Of a DNA stretch of 9,551 nt, positions 1-7,060 are shown piece after piece (position 1 is the first letter of the stretch; every line of letters starts with the position of its first letter). The DNA comes from DASRSS01 sp035656335 (GTDB lineage: Bacteria; Actinomycetota; Actinomycetes; Mycobacteriales; Jatrophihabitantaceae): positions 1-9,551 of the forward strand of contig DASRSS010000092.1 in the NCBI GenBank assembly GCA_035656335.1, written 5' to 3'. The translations under genes were made by a program, and so were the position numbers. The notes under the pieces were generated by a model that ran no database searches, was not told the DNA's origin, and saw nothing but the letters and a program-made list of their open reading frames with translations.

Positions 1-91
1 CGGCGGTGGCCAGGCACGCGGCGAGCGCGAATGCGCCGAACGCGCGCCACGCTCTCGCGACGCCCGGCCGCGCACGTCGCGCCGCGGTCAC
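1..91 (-). CDS. N-terminus of exported protein, partial at window edge
   Basis: A GTG at 91-89 overlaps the TGA stop of the preceding gene (GTGA), a common arrangement for translationally coupled genes. The frame stays open for the remaining 30 codons to the window edge. The translation starts MTAARRARPG, with an Arg-rich stretch to about residue 16, then a hydrophobic run FGAFALAACLATA. This is the shape of a signal peptide or signal anchor. LAAC at residues 23-26 would fit a lipobox, but the hydrophobic core before it is short, so a lipoprotein is only possible. No clear Shine-Dalgarno is seen, consistent with coupling. The family cannot be told from 30 residues; partners of such surface proteins are often further surface proteins or a dedicated signal peptidase, which is inference. 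Confidence 0.55.
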   Translation of the reverse strand, partial: MTAARRARPGVARAWRAFGAFALAACLATA

Positions 92-729
92 GACCAGGTG
101 TCGGTCGCCGGCGTCGTCGTCGCTGTGGCCGCGCCGCCGGAGGCCGTGATCCCGGTGAACGAGGGCATCGAGAAGTAGATTCCCGCGCACGCGGCCGGCG
201 AGCTCGCGCCCATGGTCGCCTCGTTGGTGAAGGTCACCGTCAGCGGGTTGTTCGCCTTGCCGGACGCGGCCACCACCAGCGGCGTCGTCAGTGAGTGGCT
301 CGACCCGGACGATCCGGTGGCTCCCGTCCAAACCACCAGGCTCGCGTTCGAGCTCGCGTTGCACCCGGCGACCGGCGTGGCCAACCCGCTGTCGCTGTAC
401 CCGGCCGCGTAGCTGGTGTTGGCCGGCAGCTGCACCGCGGTGATCGTCACCGGGAAGCTGTTCGGGTTGCTGATCGTGACGACGACGTCGCCCGACCCGC
501 CCGGGTACAGCGTGTTGCCCGGGCTCGGTGTCGCGCTCGCGGTGATCGTCAGGTTGCTGATCGTCGCCGACTGCGCCTGGCCGTCGGAGCCGGCGCTGAG
601 GCCGACCAGCCAGTTCGTCGCGTACGCGGCGAGTGCGGCCGTGAGCACGACGCTCGCCGCCCCCGTCGCGAGACGTGCGCGCCGCGTCCAGCGATTTCGC
701 GGTGCGCGGTGCCTTCCGGTGTTCGACAT
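88..729 (-). CDS. Secreted or membrane-anchored surface protein, TasA/camelysin-like in appearance
   Basis: The 213-residue product has a basic N-terminus (residues 6-19, rich in Arg), one hydrophobic segment at about 20-45 with an AYA site at 35-37, and then a region made almost only of Ser, Thr, Ala, Gly, Val and Asn. Alternating patterns such as GDVVVTISNPNSFPVTITAV (80-99) suggest a beta-sandwich. Two cysteines, C123 and C181, could form a disulfide outside the cell. The layout resembles biofilm-matrix or camelysin-type surface proteins, but no catalytic motif is seen and the family is inferred from architecture only. The ATG at 729 is chosen because GGGGA lies 6 bases upstream and the signal peptide begins just after it; a longer reading from 954 would run Arg-rich non-coding-like sequence into the leader. 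It overlaps the next exported gene by 4 bases, so the two are probably one operon. Confidence 0.78.
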   Translation of the reverse strand: MSNTGRHRAPRNRWTRRARLATGAASVVLTAALAAYATNWLVGLSAGSDGQAQSATISNLTITASATPSPGNTLYPGGSGDVVVTISNPNSFPVTITAVQLPANTSYAAGYSDSGLATPVAGCNASSNASLVVWTGATGSSGSSHSLTTPLVVAASGKANNPLTVTFTNEATMGASSPAACAGIYFSMPSFTGITASGGAATATTTPATDTWS

Positions 730-734
730 GATGG

Positions 735-765
735 GTCCCCGATTTCTTTCGACTACGCCGGGGAC
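735..765 (-). promoter_or_regulatory. Leader hairpin covering the ribosome binding site of the surface-protein gene
   Basis: Read on the minus strand, GTCCCCG (765-759) pairs perfectly with CGGGGAC (741-735) across a 17-base loop that is A-rich (GTCGAAAGAAAT), which is unusual in this GC-rich DNA. The 3' arm contains GGGGA (740-736), the only Shine-Dalgarno candidate for the ATG at 729, with 6 bases between. When folded, the ribosome binding site would be paired. This could be translational control or a thermometer-like element; a role is inferred, only the pairing is seen. Confidence 0.4.
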
Positions 766-849
766 GTCGGCCGGACACCCCGCCGCGTTGAGCGCGCGGC
801 GACGATCCCGGCACGAATGCGCGGCATGCGATGTCCGGCGTGGGTGGTT

Positions 850-867
850 CGCCCGAATTCTCGGGCG
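850..867 (-). terminator. Hairpin terminator after the helicase gene
   Basis: A perfect 7-bp inverted repeat (CGCCCGA / TCGGGCG, loop of 4) lies 13 bases after the TAG stop of the helicase on the minus strand. There is no T-tract, which is usual for GC-rich actinobacterial terminators. It also separates the helicase operon from the surface-protein operon, which is read in the same direction. The rest of the 151-base gap holds the leader of the surface-protein gene; no convincing promoter box was found in it. Confidence 0.5.
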
Positions 868-880
868 CTGCCGTGACGTC

Positions 881-2794
881 CTAGTTGGGCGCCGACGCGC
901 GCAGCAGGTGCTGTAGCTGGGTGCGCCGCGGCAGCGCACCGACCTGCCGGACACCGCGGGCGACGGCCGCCCCGGCGGCGTGGACGATCGACAGGTGCCG
1001 CTGCGCGCGGGTGAGCGCCGTGTAGACGAGCGGGCGCGAGAGCATTCCGCCGGCCTCGGGCGGGAGCACGACGACGACCGCCGGGAACTCCGAGCCCTGC
1101 GCCCGGTGCACGGTGATCGCCCAGCCGTGGACGAGGTCCGCGAGCGCCTTGCCCTTCACCTCCGCGGGGCCGGACGGGAACTCGACGGTCACCGCGCCGC
1201 CGCCCTCGAGTTCGGCCACGACGCCGACCTCGCCGTTCGCGTAGCCGAACGGCTCGGCCTCCAGGTGGTTCGCGGTCGCGACGACCCGGTCGCCGACGTC
1301 GAACCGCCCCTTCTTGTTGCCTGGGTTGAGCTTCGCCTTCAGCGCGGCGTTGAGTGCCGCGGTTCCGGCACCGCCGCGGTGCACCGGCGTGACGACCTGG
1401 ATCTGTTCGGGCAGGATGCCGAGGGCGCGGGGGATCGAATCGGTGACGAGCTGCACCACCCGGTGGGCCGCCTCGGCCGACCCGCGGGCCGGAACGATCA
1501 CGACCTCGTGCGTGGGATCGTCCACCGGGGTCAGCTCGCCACCGCGCACGGCTCGGGCCAGGCGCGCGATCGTGCCGCCCTCGTCCTGGCGGTACAGCGT
1601 GGTCAGCTCGGTGACCGGCACCGCGCCGGAGTCGATCAGGTCTCCGAGCACGCGGCCCGGCCCGATGGACGGCAGCTGCGCGGCGTCGCCGACGAACAGC
1701 AGGTGCGTCCCGTCGGCGCACGCGCTGAGCAGCGCATCGGCCAGCTCGACGTCCAGCATCGACGCCTCGTCGACGACCACGATGTCCTCGTCCAGCGGCC
1801 ACTCCTCGTTGCGAGCGAAGCCGCCGCCGCTGAAGTCGACGCGCTCGCTGTCGCCGCCGCTCTGCCGCGGCTGCGCGCCGAGCAGCCGGTGCAGCGTCGA
1901 CGCGGGCGCCTCGCACAGCTCCTCGAGCCGCTTCGCCGCGCGGCCGGTGGGTGCGGCGAGCGCGACCGTCTTGCCGGCCTGCTCGGCGAGCGCGACCAGC
2001 GTGGCGACCGTGCGGCTCTTGCCGGTGCCCGGCCCGCCGGTCAGCACGCTCACCCCGAGCCGCAGCGCGGCGTCGACGGCGGCCTGCTGCACGTCGTCCA
2101 GCGACCCCTTCGGCCGGCCGGTGCTCTCGATCGGCTCGGCGGTCGCGAGCAGCCGCGCGATGCCCTCGGCGATGCCGTCCTCGGCCTGGACGTAGCGGGG
2201 GATGCCGATCGCCTCCGCGCCGTCCGCTTCGACGGCCAGGACGGTGCCCGCCTCCAGCGCGGCCTCCACCGCGGCCGCCGGGTCGCCGACGCCGAACTCG
2301 CGCAGCGCCGGGCCGACCAGCTCGGGCGGGGTGAGCGTGTGCCCGTCGCGGGCCTGGCGGGCCAGCACGAACCCGACGAGCGCGCGGGCCCGCCGCGGGT
2401 CGTCCCGCCGCACGGACGGCTCGAGCGCCCGGGCCAGCCGGTCGGCCTCGCCCGGCGCGACGCCCCACAGGGCCAGCAGCTGCCACGGGTCGTCCCGGAG
2501 CAGCCGGGCCGCGCCCGGGCCGAGCGTGTCGACGGCGCGGCCGGCGAGGCGGGCGTCCAGGCCGGCGGGCACGACCAGCGCGGCGACGTCGTACACCGGC
2601 CCGGCCGCGATGAATGAGGACAGCAACCGGCCGGCGCGGGTCGGCCCCACCTTCGGCAGCGCGGCCAGGTTGGTGGCGCTGACGTCGTCCGGGCCCTCGA
2701 TCCCGGCGTCCGCGAGCGCGTCGACGAGCGTCGGGCCGAGACCGGGCCAGAGCCGGGCCTGGCAGAACGCGGTGAAGACCGGGTCAGCCGTCAT
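881..2794 (-). CDS. RecD2/TraA-like superfamily 1B DNA helicase
   Basis: This 637-residue protein is an ATP-dependent 5'-3' DNA helicase of the RecD2 type, expected to act in DNA repair without RecBC partners. Visible motifs in order: helix-hairpin-helix-like sequence LPKVGPTRAGRLL at 46-58; Walker A GGPGTGKS at 253-260; motif Ia APTGRAAKRL at 281-290; Walker B VVVDEAS at 339-345; motif III GDAAQLPSIGPG at 369-380; YRQ at 401-403; VTPVHRGGAG at 468-477; motif V GWAITVHRAQGSEF at 557-570; motif VI VYTALTRAQ at 590-598. All core motifs look intact. It is somewhat shorter than typical RecD2 (about 700 or more residues), mainly in the N-terminal region. The ATG at 2794 lies 10 bases after the aldo/keto reductase stop, so the two form an operon; no strong Shine-Dalgarno is visible. 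The subfamily (RecD2 versus a relaxase-free TraA-like helicase) is inferred. Confidence 0.93.
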   Translation of the reverse strand: MTADPVFTAFCQARLWPGLGPTLVDALADAGIEGPDDVSATNLAALPKVGPTRAGRLLSSFIAAGPVYDVAALVVPAGLDARLAGRAVDTLGPGAARLLRDDPWQLLALWGVAPGEADRLARALEPSVRRDDPRRARALVGFVLARQARDGHTLTPPELVGPALREFGVGDPAAAVEAALEAGTVLAVEADGAEAIGIPRYVQAEDGIAEGIARLLATAEPIESTGRPKGSLDDVQQAAVDAALRLGVSVLTGGPGTGKSRTVATLVALAEQAGKTVALAAPTGRAAKRLEELCEAPASTLHRLLGAQPRQSGGDSERVDFSGGGFARNEEWPLDEDIVVVDEASMLDVELADALLSACADGTHLLFVGDAAQLPSIGPGRVLGDLIDSGAVPVTELTTLYRQDEGGTIARLARAVRGGELTPVDDPTHEVVIVPARGSAEAAHRVVQLVTDSIPRALGILPEQIQVVTPVHRGGAGTAALNAALKAKLNPGNKKGRFDVGDRVVATANHLEAEPFGYANGEVGVVAELEGGGAVTVEFPSGPAEVKGKALADLVHGWAITVHRAQGSEFPAVVVVLPPEAGGMLSRPLVYTALTRAQRHLSIVHAAGAAVARGVRQVGALPRRTQLQHLLRASAPN

Positions 2795-2804
2795 GGGCGC
2801 GGAA

Positions 2805-3773
2805 TCAGTCGAGGTTCTCCGGGTAGCCGAGGGCGGGCGCCGATACGTCGTCCAGCGCCGCGCGGATCTCGTCCGGCAGCTGCAGCGTCTCGCAGGCCAG
2901 CGCCGCGGTGAGCTGGCCGAGGGTACGCGCGCCCAGGATCGGGGCCACCACGCCCGGCCGGTCGCGCAGCCACGCCAGCGCGACCGCGACCGCCGACGTC
3001 GCCAGCCCGTCCGCCGCCGTCGCGACCGCCTCGACGATGCCCGAGGCGCGCGGGGCGTGGTCGATCGGCAGGGTGCGGGTGCTCGCCGCCGCGCGCGAGT
3101 CGGCCGGCACGCCGGTGCGGTACTTGCCGGTCAGCACGCCGCCGCCCAGCGGCGACCACGGGAACACGCCGACGCCCAGCTCCGCACAGGCGGGGACGAC
3201 CTCGCGCTCGACGCCGCGGTCCACTAGCGAGTAGCGCACCTGGTTCGCCACGATCGGCGCGCGTCCGGGCATCGCCCGCTGCCACGCCGCCGCGCGCCCG
3301 ATCCGCCAGCCGCTGTAGTTGGAGACGCCGGCGTAGCGCACCTTGCCCGATGCCACAGCCGCGTCCAGCGCACCGAGCGTCTCGTCGAACGGCACCTCGT
3401 CGTCGACCGTGTGCACGTACCAGAGGTCCACGTAGTCGGTGCCGAGCGCGCGCAGCGAGTTGTCCAGCTGCCGCAGCAGGGCGCCGCGCGAGCAGTCGAC
3501 GAACCGGCCCTCGGGCGTGCGGGCGATGCCCGCCTTCGTCGCGATGATCAGGTCGGCGCGGGGCACGACGTCGGCGACCAGGTGCCCGATCAGCCGCTCG
3601 GTCTCGCCGAACCCGTAGGACGCGGCGGTGTCCACCAGCGTGCCGCCCGCGTCGTGGAACGCGACCAGCTGCGCGGCGGCCTCGTCCGCGTCCGTCTCGA
3701 CGCCCCAGGTCATGGTTCCCAGGCCGAGGTCGCTGACCTTCAGGCCGCTGTGTCCCACCGTCCGCAACTGCAC
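2805..3773 (-). CDS. Aldo/keto reductase
   Basis: A 322-residue NAD(P)H-dependent carbonyl reductase with a (beta/alpha)8 barrel. The catalytic tetrad is present: D48 and Y53 (VDTAASYG), K80 (IIATKAG) and H121 (LWYVHTVD). Cofactor and substrate-pocket residues S151-N152 (GVSNYSG) and Q178 (ANQVRYS), and the C-terminal nucleotide-binding stretch around 275-290 (PILGARTLGQL), also fit. Length is normal for the family, and the sequence resembles the YghZ/Tas-like or potassium-channel-beta-like group. The substrate is unknown. The start is a GTG at 3773 lying 6 bases after a TAGTTT box, which suggests a leaderless mRNA. It is the first gene of an operon with the helicase and is divergent from the LLM oxidoreductase. 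Confidence 0.93.
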   Translation of the reverse strand: MQLRTVGHSGLKVSDLGLGTMTWGVETDADEAAAQLVAFHDAGGTLVDTAASYGFGETERLIGHLVADVVPRADLIIATKAGIARTPEGRFVDCSRGALLRQLDNSLRALGTDYVDLWYVHTVDDEVPFDETLGALDAAVASGKVRYAGVSNYSGWRIGRAAAWQRAMPGRAPIVANQVRYSLVDRGVEREVVPACAELGVGVFPWSPLGGGVLTGKYRTGVPADSRAAASTRTLPIDHAPRASGIVEAVATAADGLATSAVAVALAWLRDRPGVVAPILGARTLGQLTAALACETLQLPDEIRAALDDVSAPALGYPENLD

Positions 3774-3779
3774 GCCGTG

Positions 3780-3785
3780 AAACTA
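3780..3785 (-). promoter_or_regulatory. -10 box for the aldo/keto reductase operon
   Basis: TAGTTT on the minus strand matches the actinobacterial TANNNT -10 pattern. Six bases separate it from the GTG start at 3773, so transcription would begin at or next to the start codon (leaderless). No clear -35 is seen, which is common in this group. Confidence 0.5.
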
Positions 3786-3789
3786 CCGG

Positions 3790-3804
3790 CCCGGCGTAGC
3801 CGGG
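3790..3804. repeat. Inverted repeat in the divergent promoter region
   Basis: CCCGGC, GTA, GCCGGG form a perfect 6-bp inverted repeat near the middle of the 62-base region between the two divergent GTG starts. It lies upstream of both -10 boxes, so a shared operator is possible; equally, such GC palindromes can arise by chance in DNA of this composition. Confidence 0.35.
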
Positions 3805-3823
3805 AGCGGCGCCGGGTGCTCGC

Positions 3824-3829
3824 TATGGT
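3824..3829 (+). promoter_or_regulatory. -10 box for the LLM oxidoreductase operon
   Basis: TATGGT matches TANNNT and is followed by 6 bases and then the GTG start at 3836, predicting a leaderless transcript. The spacing mirrors that of the box on the opposite strand at 3785-3780. An ATG at 3825 inside the box is not a usable start, as its frame ends after four codons. Confidence 0.55.
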
Positions 3830-3835
3830 GGCGCG

Positions 3836-4903
3836 GTGAAGCTCGCGGTCAATCTCGGCTATTGGGACGCCACCAGTGCCGGCTCGGTCAACGACCTGCT
3901 GAAGCTCGCCGTCGAGGCCGAGCGGCTGGGCTACGCGAGCGCCTGGGCGGCCGAGGCGTACGGCTCGGACGCGGTCACCGTGCTCAGCTGGGTGGCCGGG
4001 CAGACGTCCCGCATCGAGCTGGGCAGCGGCGTGCTGCAGATCCCAGCCCGCACGCCGGCGATGACCGCGATGACCGCCGCGACGCTCGACATGCTCTCCG
4101 GCGGGCGCTTCCTGCTGGGGCTCGGCGTCTCGGGGCCGCAGGTGTCCGAGGGCTGGCACGGCGTCCGGTTCGGCAAGCCGCTGGCGCGCACCCGCGAGTA
4201 CGTCGAGATCGTGAACCTGGCGCTGTCGCGGCGCCGGGTGCGTTACGAGGGCGAGCACTACGTGCTGCCGCTGCCGGACGGCCCGGGCAAGGCGCTGCAC
4301 CTGATGGTCCACCCGGTGCGCGACCACGTGCCCCTCTACCTCGCCGCGATCGGGCCGAAGAACCTGGAGCTGACCGGCGAGATCGCCGACGGCTGGCTCG
4401 GGGTGCTGGTCTCCTCCGACCACGCCGGCGACCAGCTGGCGCACATCGCCGCGGGGCGCGAGCGGGTGGGACGGGACATGACCGGCTTCGACGTCTGCGC
4501 GTACGTCCCGCTGTCCGTGGGCGAGGACGTGACCGCGTGCGCCGTGCCGGTCCGTCCGTACACGGCGCTGTACGTCGGCGGCATGGGCAGCCGGGAGCAG
4601 AACTTCTACAACAACCTCGCGGTGCGGATGGGGTACGGCGAGCAGGCCGCGGTCGTCCAGGACCGCTACCTCGCGCGCGACTACGACGGCGCGGCCGCGG
4701 CGGTGCCGGCGGAGCTGGTGGACCAGACCTCGCTGCTCGGCCCGGTTCCCCGGGTCGCCGAGCGCATCGCTGCCTTCGCCGCCGCGGGCGTGACCACGCT
4801 CGCGGTCACCCCGTACGGCGACACGCTCGAGGCCCGGCTGCGAACGCTGCAGGCCGGCGCCGAGGCCCTGGAGAGATCCGGCGTGGCGGCGGGCGCCGCA
4901 TGA
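3836..4903 (+). CDS. LLM-class flavin/F420-dependent oxidoreductase
   Basis: A 355-residue protein of the luciferase-like monooxygenase superfamily (TIM barrel). The pattern is typical of the actinobacterial F420-dependent group: MKLAVNLGYW at the start, AEAYGSDAVTVLSWVA at 39-54, IELGSGVLQIPARTP at 60-74, LDMLSGGRFLLGLGVSGPQ at 84-102 and GKPLARTREYVEIV at 113-126. F420 rather than FMN is inferred from the host and from family resemblance, and the substrate is unknown. Length is usual for the group. The start is GTG at 3836, 6 bases after a TATGGT box; no Shine-Dalgarno is present, in keeping with a leaderless mRNA. Its TGA overlaps the ATG of the UppP-like gene (ATGA), so the two are coupled, and it is the first gene of the plus-strand run that leads towards mshC. 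Confidence 0.92.
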   Translation: MKLAVNLGYWDATSAGSVNDLLKLAVEAERLGYASAWAAEAYGSDAVTVLSWVAGQTSRIELGSGVLQIPARTPAMTAMTAATLDMLSGGRFLLGLGVSGPQVSEGWHGVRFGKPLARTREYVEIVNLALSRRRVRYEGEHYVLPLPDGPGKALHLMVHPVRDHVPLYLAAIGPKNLELTGEIADGWLGVLVSSDHAGDQLAHIAAGRERVGRDMTGFDVCAYVPLSVGEDVTACAVPVRPYTALYVGGMGSREQNFYNNLAVRMGYGEQAAVVQDRYLARDYDGAAAAVPAELVDQTSLLGPVPRVAERIAAFAAAGVTTLAVTPYGDTLEARLRTLQAGAEALERSGVAAGAA

Positions 4904-5751
4904 CGCTGCTGCAGGTACTCGTCCTCGGACTGGTGCAGGGGATCGCCGAATTCCTGCCCGTCTCCGCGACCGCGCACCTGCGGATCGTGCCGGCGCTGTT
5001 CGGCTGGCACTTCTACAACGGCAGCACCCAGAACCCCGGCTCGACGTTCACGGCCGTCGTGCGGGTGGGCTCGATGGCCGCGCTGGTCTGCTACTTCTGG
5101 CGCGAGCTGCTGCACGTGTGCGTGGCCTGGGCGCGCGGCCTGTACGACCGGTCGGTGCGCGACTCGCTGGAATACCAGATGGGCTGGTACCTGCTGCTCG
5201 CGACGATCCCGGTGATCGTGCTGCGCATCGTGTTCAGCGGGCGGCTCGACTCCGGCGCCGAGAACCTGTGGTTGCTGGCCGGCTCGCTGATCGTGGTCGG
5301 GCTCGCGCTGTGGGCCGCCGAGATCATCGGCAGACGCCACCGGATCGAGGAACAGATCGACAGGACGGACGCCGCTGCCGTGGGCCTCGCGCAGGTGATC
5401 TCGCTGGTGCCCGGCGCGTCGCGGGTCGGCACGATGCTGACCGCTGGCCTGTTTCGCGGGCTGGAGCGTCCCGCCGCGATCCGCTTCGCGTTCCTGCTGT
5501 CCATCCCGGCGGTCGTCGCCGACGCGATCTACGAGGTCGTCCGGATGGGCGGCAGCCACGAGCACAGCCCGGGCTCCGGCCTGATCGGGTTCGCGGTCGT
5601 GGTCGCGTTCGTCAGTGCGCTGCTCGCGATCCACGCCCTCGTGCAGTGGCTGACCCGGCACAGCGCGATGGTGTTCGTCTACTACCGCCTCGCGCTTGGC
5701 GCGCTCGTGCTCGCGCTGCTCGGCGCCGGCGTGCTGGAGGCGACCAGCTAG
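4900..5751 (+). CDS. uppP: UppP (BacA)-family undecaprenyl-diphosphatase with altered motifs
   Basis: A 283-residue polytopic membrane protein of the UppP/BacA family, which dephosphorylates undecaprenyl diphosphate so that the lipid carrier of cell-wall synthesis can be reused. Motif 1 is at 13-27: QGIAEFLPVSATAHL, with the (E/Q)xxxE pair Q13 and E17 and the histidine H26 kept, but SATAH where SSTGH or SSSAH is normal. Motif 2, usually PGxSRSxxT, reads PGASRVGTM at 171-179; S174 and R175 are kept, while the second Ser is Val and the Thr is Met. Hydrophobic segments lie at about 1-15, 50-68, 95-112, 123-141, 160-170, 192-212, 228-250 and 257-278. The ATG at 4900 overlaps the previous stop by 4 bases. 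Family assignment is firm; full catalytic activity is less certain given the changed residues. Confidence 0.88.
   Translation: MTLLQVLVLGLVQGIAEFLPVSATAHLRIVPALFGWHFYNGSTQNPGSTFTAVVRVGSMAALVCYFWRELLHVCVAWARGLYDRSVRDSLEYQMGWYLLLATIPVIVLRIVFSGRLDSGAENLWLLAGSLIVVGLALWAAEIIGRRHRIEEQIDRTDAAAVGLAQVISLVPGASRVGTMLTAGLFRGLERPAAIRFAFLLSIPAVVADAIYEVVRMGGSHEHSPGSGLIGFAVVVAFVSALLAIHALVQWLTRHSAMVFVYYRLALGALVLALLGAGVLEATS
5736..5740 (+). promoter_or_regulatory. Shine-Dalgarno that decides the GTG start at 5752
   Basis: GGAGG lies inside the end of the UppP-like gene, 11 bases before the GTG that directly follows its TAG stop. This supports the GTG as the start of the phosphatase-like gene, since no other start codon is placed before its RHG motif. 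Confidence 0.6.
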
Positions 5752-6456
5752 GTGTCCACGCTGCTGCTCGTCCGCCACGGGCTCACCGCGAAGACCGGTC
5801 CGGTGCTCACCGGGCGGTCCCCGGGCGTGCACCTGGACGAACGCGGCGAGAAGCAGGCCGCCGCGGTGGCCGAGCGCATCGCCGCGCTGCCGGTCGCCGC
5901 GATCGTGACCAGCCCGTTGGAGCGCTGCGTGGACACGGCCGAACGGATCCGCGCCGCGCAGCACGCCGCCGGGCGCGAGCCGGACTGGAACGTCGACGAG
6001 CGGTTGATCGAGTGCGGCTACGGCGAGTGGACCGGCCGGCCCATCAAGGAGCTCGCCAAGGAGCCGCTCTGGAAGGTCGTGCAGGCCCAGCCGTCCGCGG
6101 TGCGCTTCCCGGACGGCGAGGCGCTGACCGAGGTGTCCGCCCGCGCCGTGGCCGCCGTCCGCGACTGGGACCAGCGGCTCGGCGAGGACGCCGTGTGGGT
6201 CGCGTGCAGCCACGGGGACGTGATCAAATCAATCCTCGCGGACGCGCTCGGGCTGCACCTGGACCAGTTCCAGCGGATCGTCGTCGACCCCTGCTCGGTG
6301 TCGGTGATCCGCTACACCGCGGCGCGTCCGTACGTGCTTCGCAGCAACGACAGCGGCGGCGACCTCACCGCGTTCGCGCCGCCGAAGCGGCGGGGCCGCA
6401 GGCCGCGCAGCGGCGATGCGACGGTCGGTGGCGGCGCGGGCGGCGGCTCGGTCTGA
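5752..6456 (+). CDS. Histidine phosphatase superfamily protein, MSMEG_4193-type putative phosphomutase
   Basis: A 234-residue cytoplasmic protein of the histidine phosphatase (phosphoglycerate mutase-like) superfamily. Catalytic residues are visible: R8-H9-G10 (LLVRHGLT), R58 (TSPLERC), E87 (IECGYGEW) and H154 (ACSHGD). H9 would carry the phosphate. The tail from about 207 (PPKRRGRRPRSGDATVGGGAG) is Arg- then Gly-rich and, from memory, is typical of the actinobacterial family seen beside DUF3090 genes (Rv2135c in M. tuberculosis). The true substrate is unknown; a phosphatase is as likely as a mutase. The GTG start follows the UppP stop with no gap, with GGAGG at 5736-5740. The gap to the next gene is 21 bases and contains a promoter-like box. 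Confidence 0.92.
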   Translation: MSTLLLVRHGLTAKTGPVLTGRSPGVHLDERGEKQAAAVAERIAALPVAAIVTSPLERCVDTAERIRAAQHAAGREPDWNVDERLIECGYGEWTGRPIKELAKEPLWKVVQAQPSAVRFPDGEALTEVSARAVAAVRDWDQRLGEDAVWVACSHGDVIKSILADALGLHLDQFQRIVVDPCSVSVIRYTAARPYVLRSNDSGGDLTAFAPPKRRGRRPRSGDATVGGGAGGGSV

Positions 6457-6460
6457 CGTC

Positions 6461-6466
6461 TAGGAT
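6461..6466 (+). promoter_or_regulatory. -10 box in front of the DUF3090 gene
   Basis: TAGGAT fits TANNNT and lies just after the stop of the phosphatase-like gene. Transcription would start at about 6473, leaving a leader of only about 5 bases before the ATG at 6478. No Shine-Dalgarno precedes that ATG. It would be an internal promoter of the run, giving the DUF3090 and SCO1664 genes some independent expression. Confidence 0.45.
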
Positions 6467-6477
6467 TTACAGACATC

Positions 6478-7041
6478 ATGCCTCGCCAACTGTTCCATTT
6501 CGACCGACCGCAGCGCTTCGTCGCGGGCACCGTCGGGGAACCCGGCGACCGCACCTTCTTCCTACAGGCCAGCGACGGTGCGCGGGTGGTATCCGTCGCG
6601 CTGGAGAAGCAGCAGGTGATCGTCCTCGCCGACCGGCTCGAGCAGTTGCTGGAGGAGGTCGTGGCGCGCACCGGGACGGTCGTCCCGGCGGCCGAGCCGG
6701 ACACCGCTGCGCTCGCCCAGCCGATCGACGAGGAGTTCCGCGTCAGCGCGATGGCGCTGGCGTGGGACGGCGAGAGCGGCATGGTGATCATCGAGGCGCA
6801 GAGCGCCGCCGAGGACCCGGAGATCGCCGAACAGACCCTGCTCGAGGACGTCGAGGACGGCCCGGACGCGCTGCGGGTGCGCATCGAACCGCCGCACGCC
6901 CGCGCGTTCATCGAGCGGGCCCGGCTGGTGGTCGCTGCCGGCCGGCAGACCTGCCCGCTGTGCGGCCAGCCACTCGAGCCCGGTGGCCACATCTGCCCGC
7001 GCAACAACGGCTACCACCGGCACACCCCGCTGGCTCCGTGA
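6478..7041 (+). CDS. DUF3090 family protein
   Basis: A 187-residue soluble protein of a family of unknown function found in actinobacteria (Rv2134c-type). The start MPRQLFHFDRPQRFVAGTVG and the end are the recognisable parts. The C-terminal stretch CPLCGQPLEPGGHICPR (159-175) holds C159, C162, H171 and C173, which could bind zinc, followed by NNGYHR. The middle is acidic (EDPEIAEQTLLEDVEDGPD, 112-130). No enzyme motif is seen. The ATG at 6478 is preferred as the conserved N-terminus begins there; a TAGGAT box 11 bases upstream implies a near-leaderless mRNA. It sits between the phosphatase-like and kinase-fold genes, an order kept in other actinobacteria, so a shared function is likely but not known. 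Confidence 0.92.
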   Translation: MPRQLFHFDRPQRFVAGTVGEPGDRTFFLQASDGARVVSVALEKQQVIVLADRLEQLLEEVVARTGTVVPAAEPDTAALAQPIDEEFRVSAMALAWDGESGMVIIEAQSAAEDPEIAEQTLLEDVEDGPDALRVRIEPPHARAFIERARLVVAAGRQTCPLCGQPLEPGGHICPRNNGYHRHTPLAP

Positions 7042-7060
7042 CCGGCCCCGCGAGCGCGCC

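Noticed and set aside
730..790. Riboswitch-like words (CGAAAG and GGGGACCC) in the leader of the surface-protein gene
   Set aside because: They recall parts of cyclic di-GMP-I or c-di-AMP riboswitches, but the rest of neither consensus is present; only the simple hairpin is supported.
753..2486. Long minus-strand frame of 577 codons overlapping the helicase gene
   Set aside because: Its translation is almost only Arg, Ala, Gly and Pro, the pattern of a shifted frame over a GC-rich gene, while the helicase frame carries all motifs.
4681..6213. Minus-strand frame of 510 codons opposite the UppP-like and phosphatase genes
   Set aside because: Composition (His, Asp, Arg, Gln rich) is that of the antisense of GC-rich genes; no motif or start signal.
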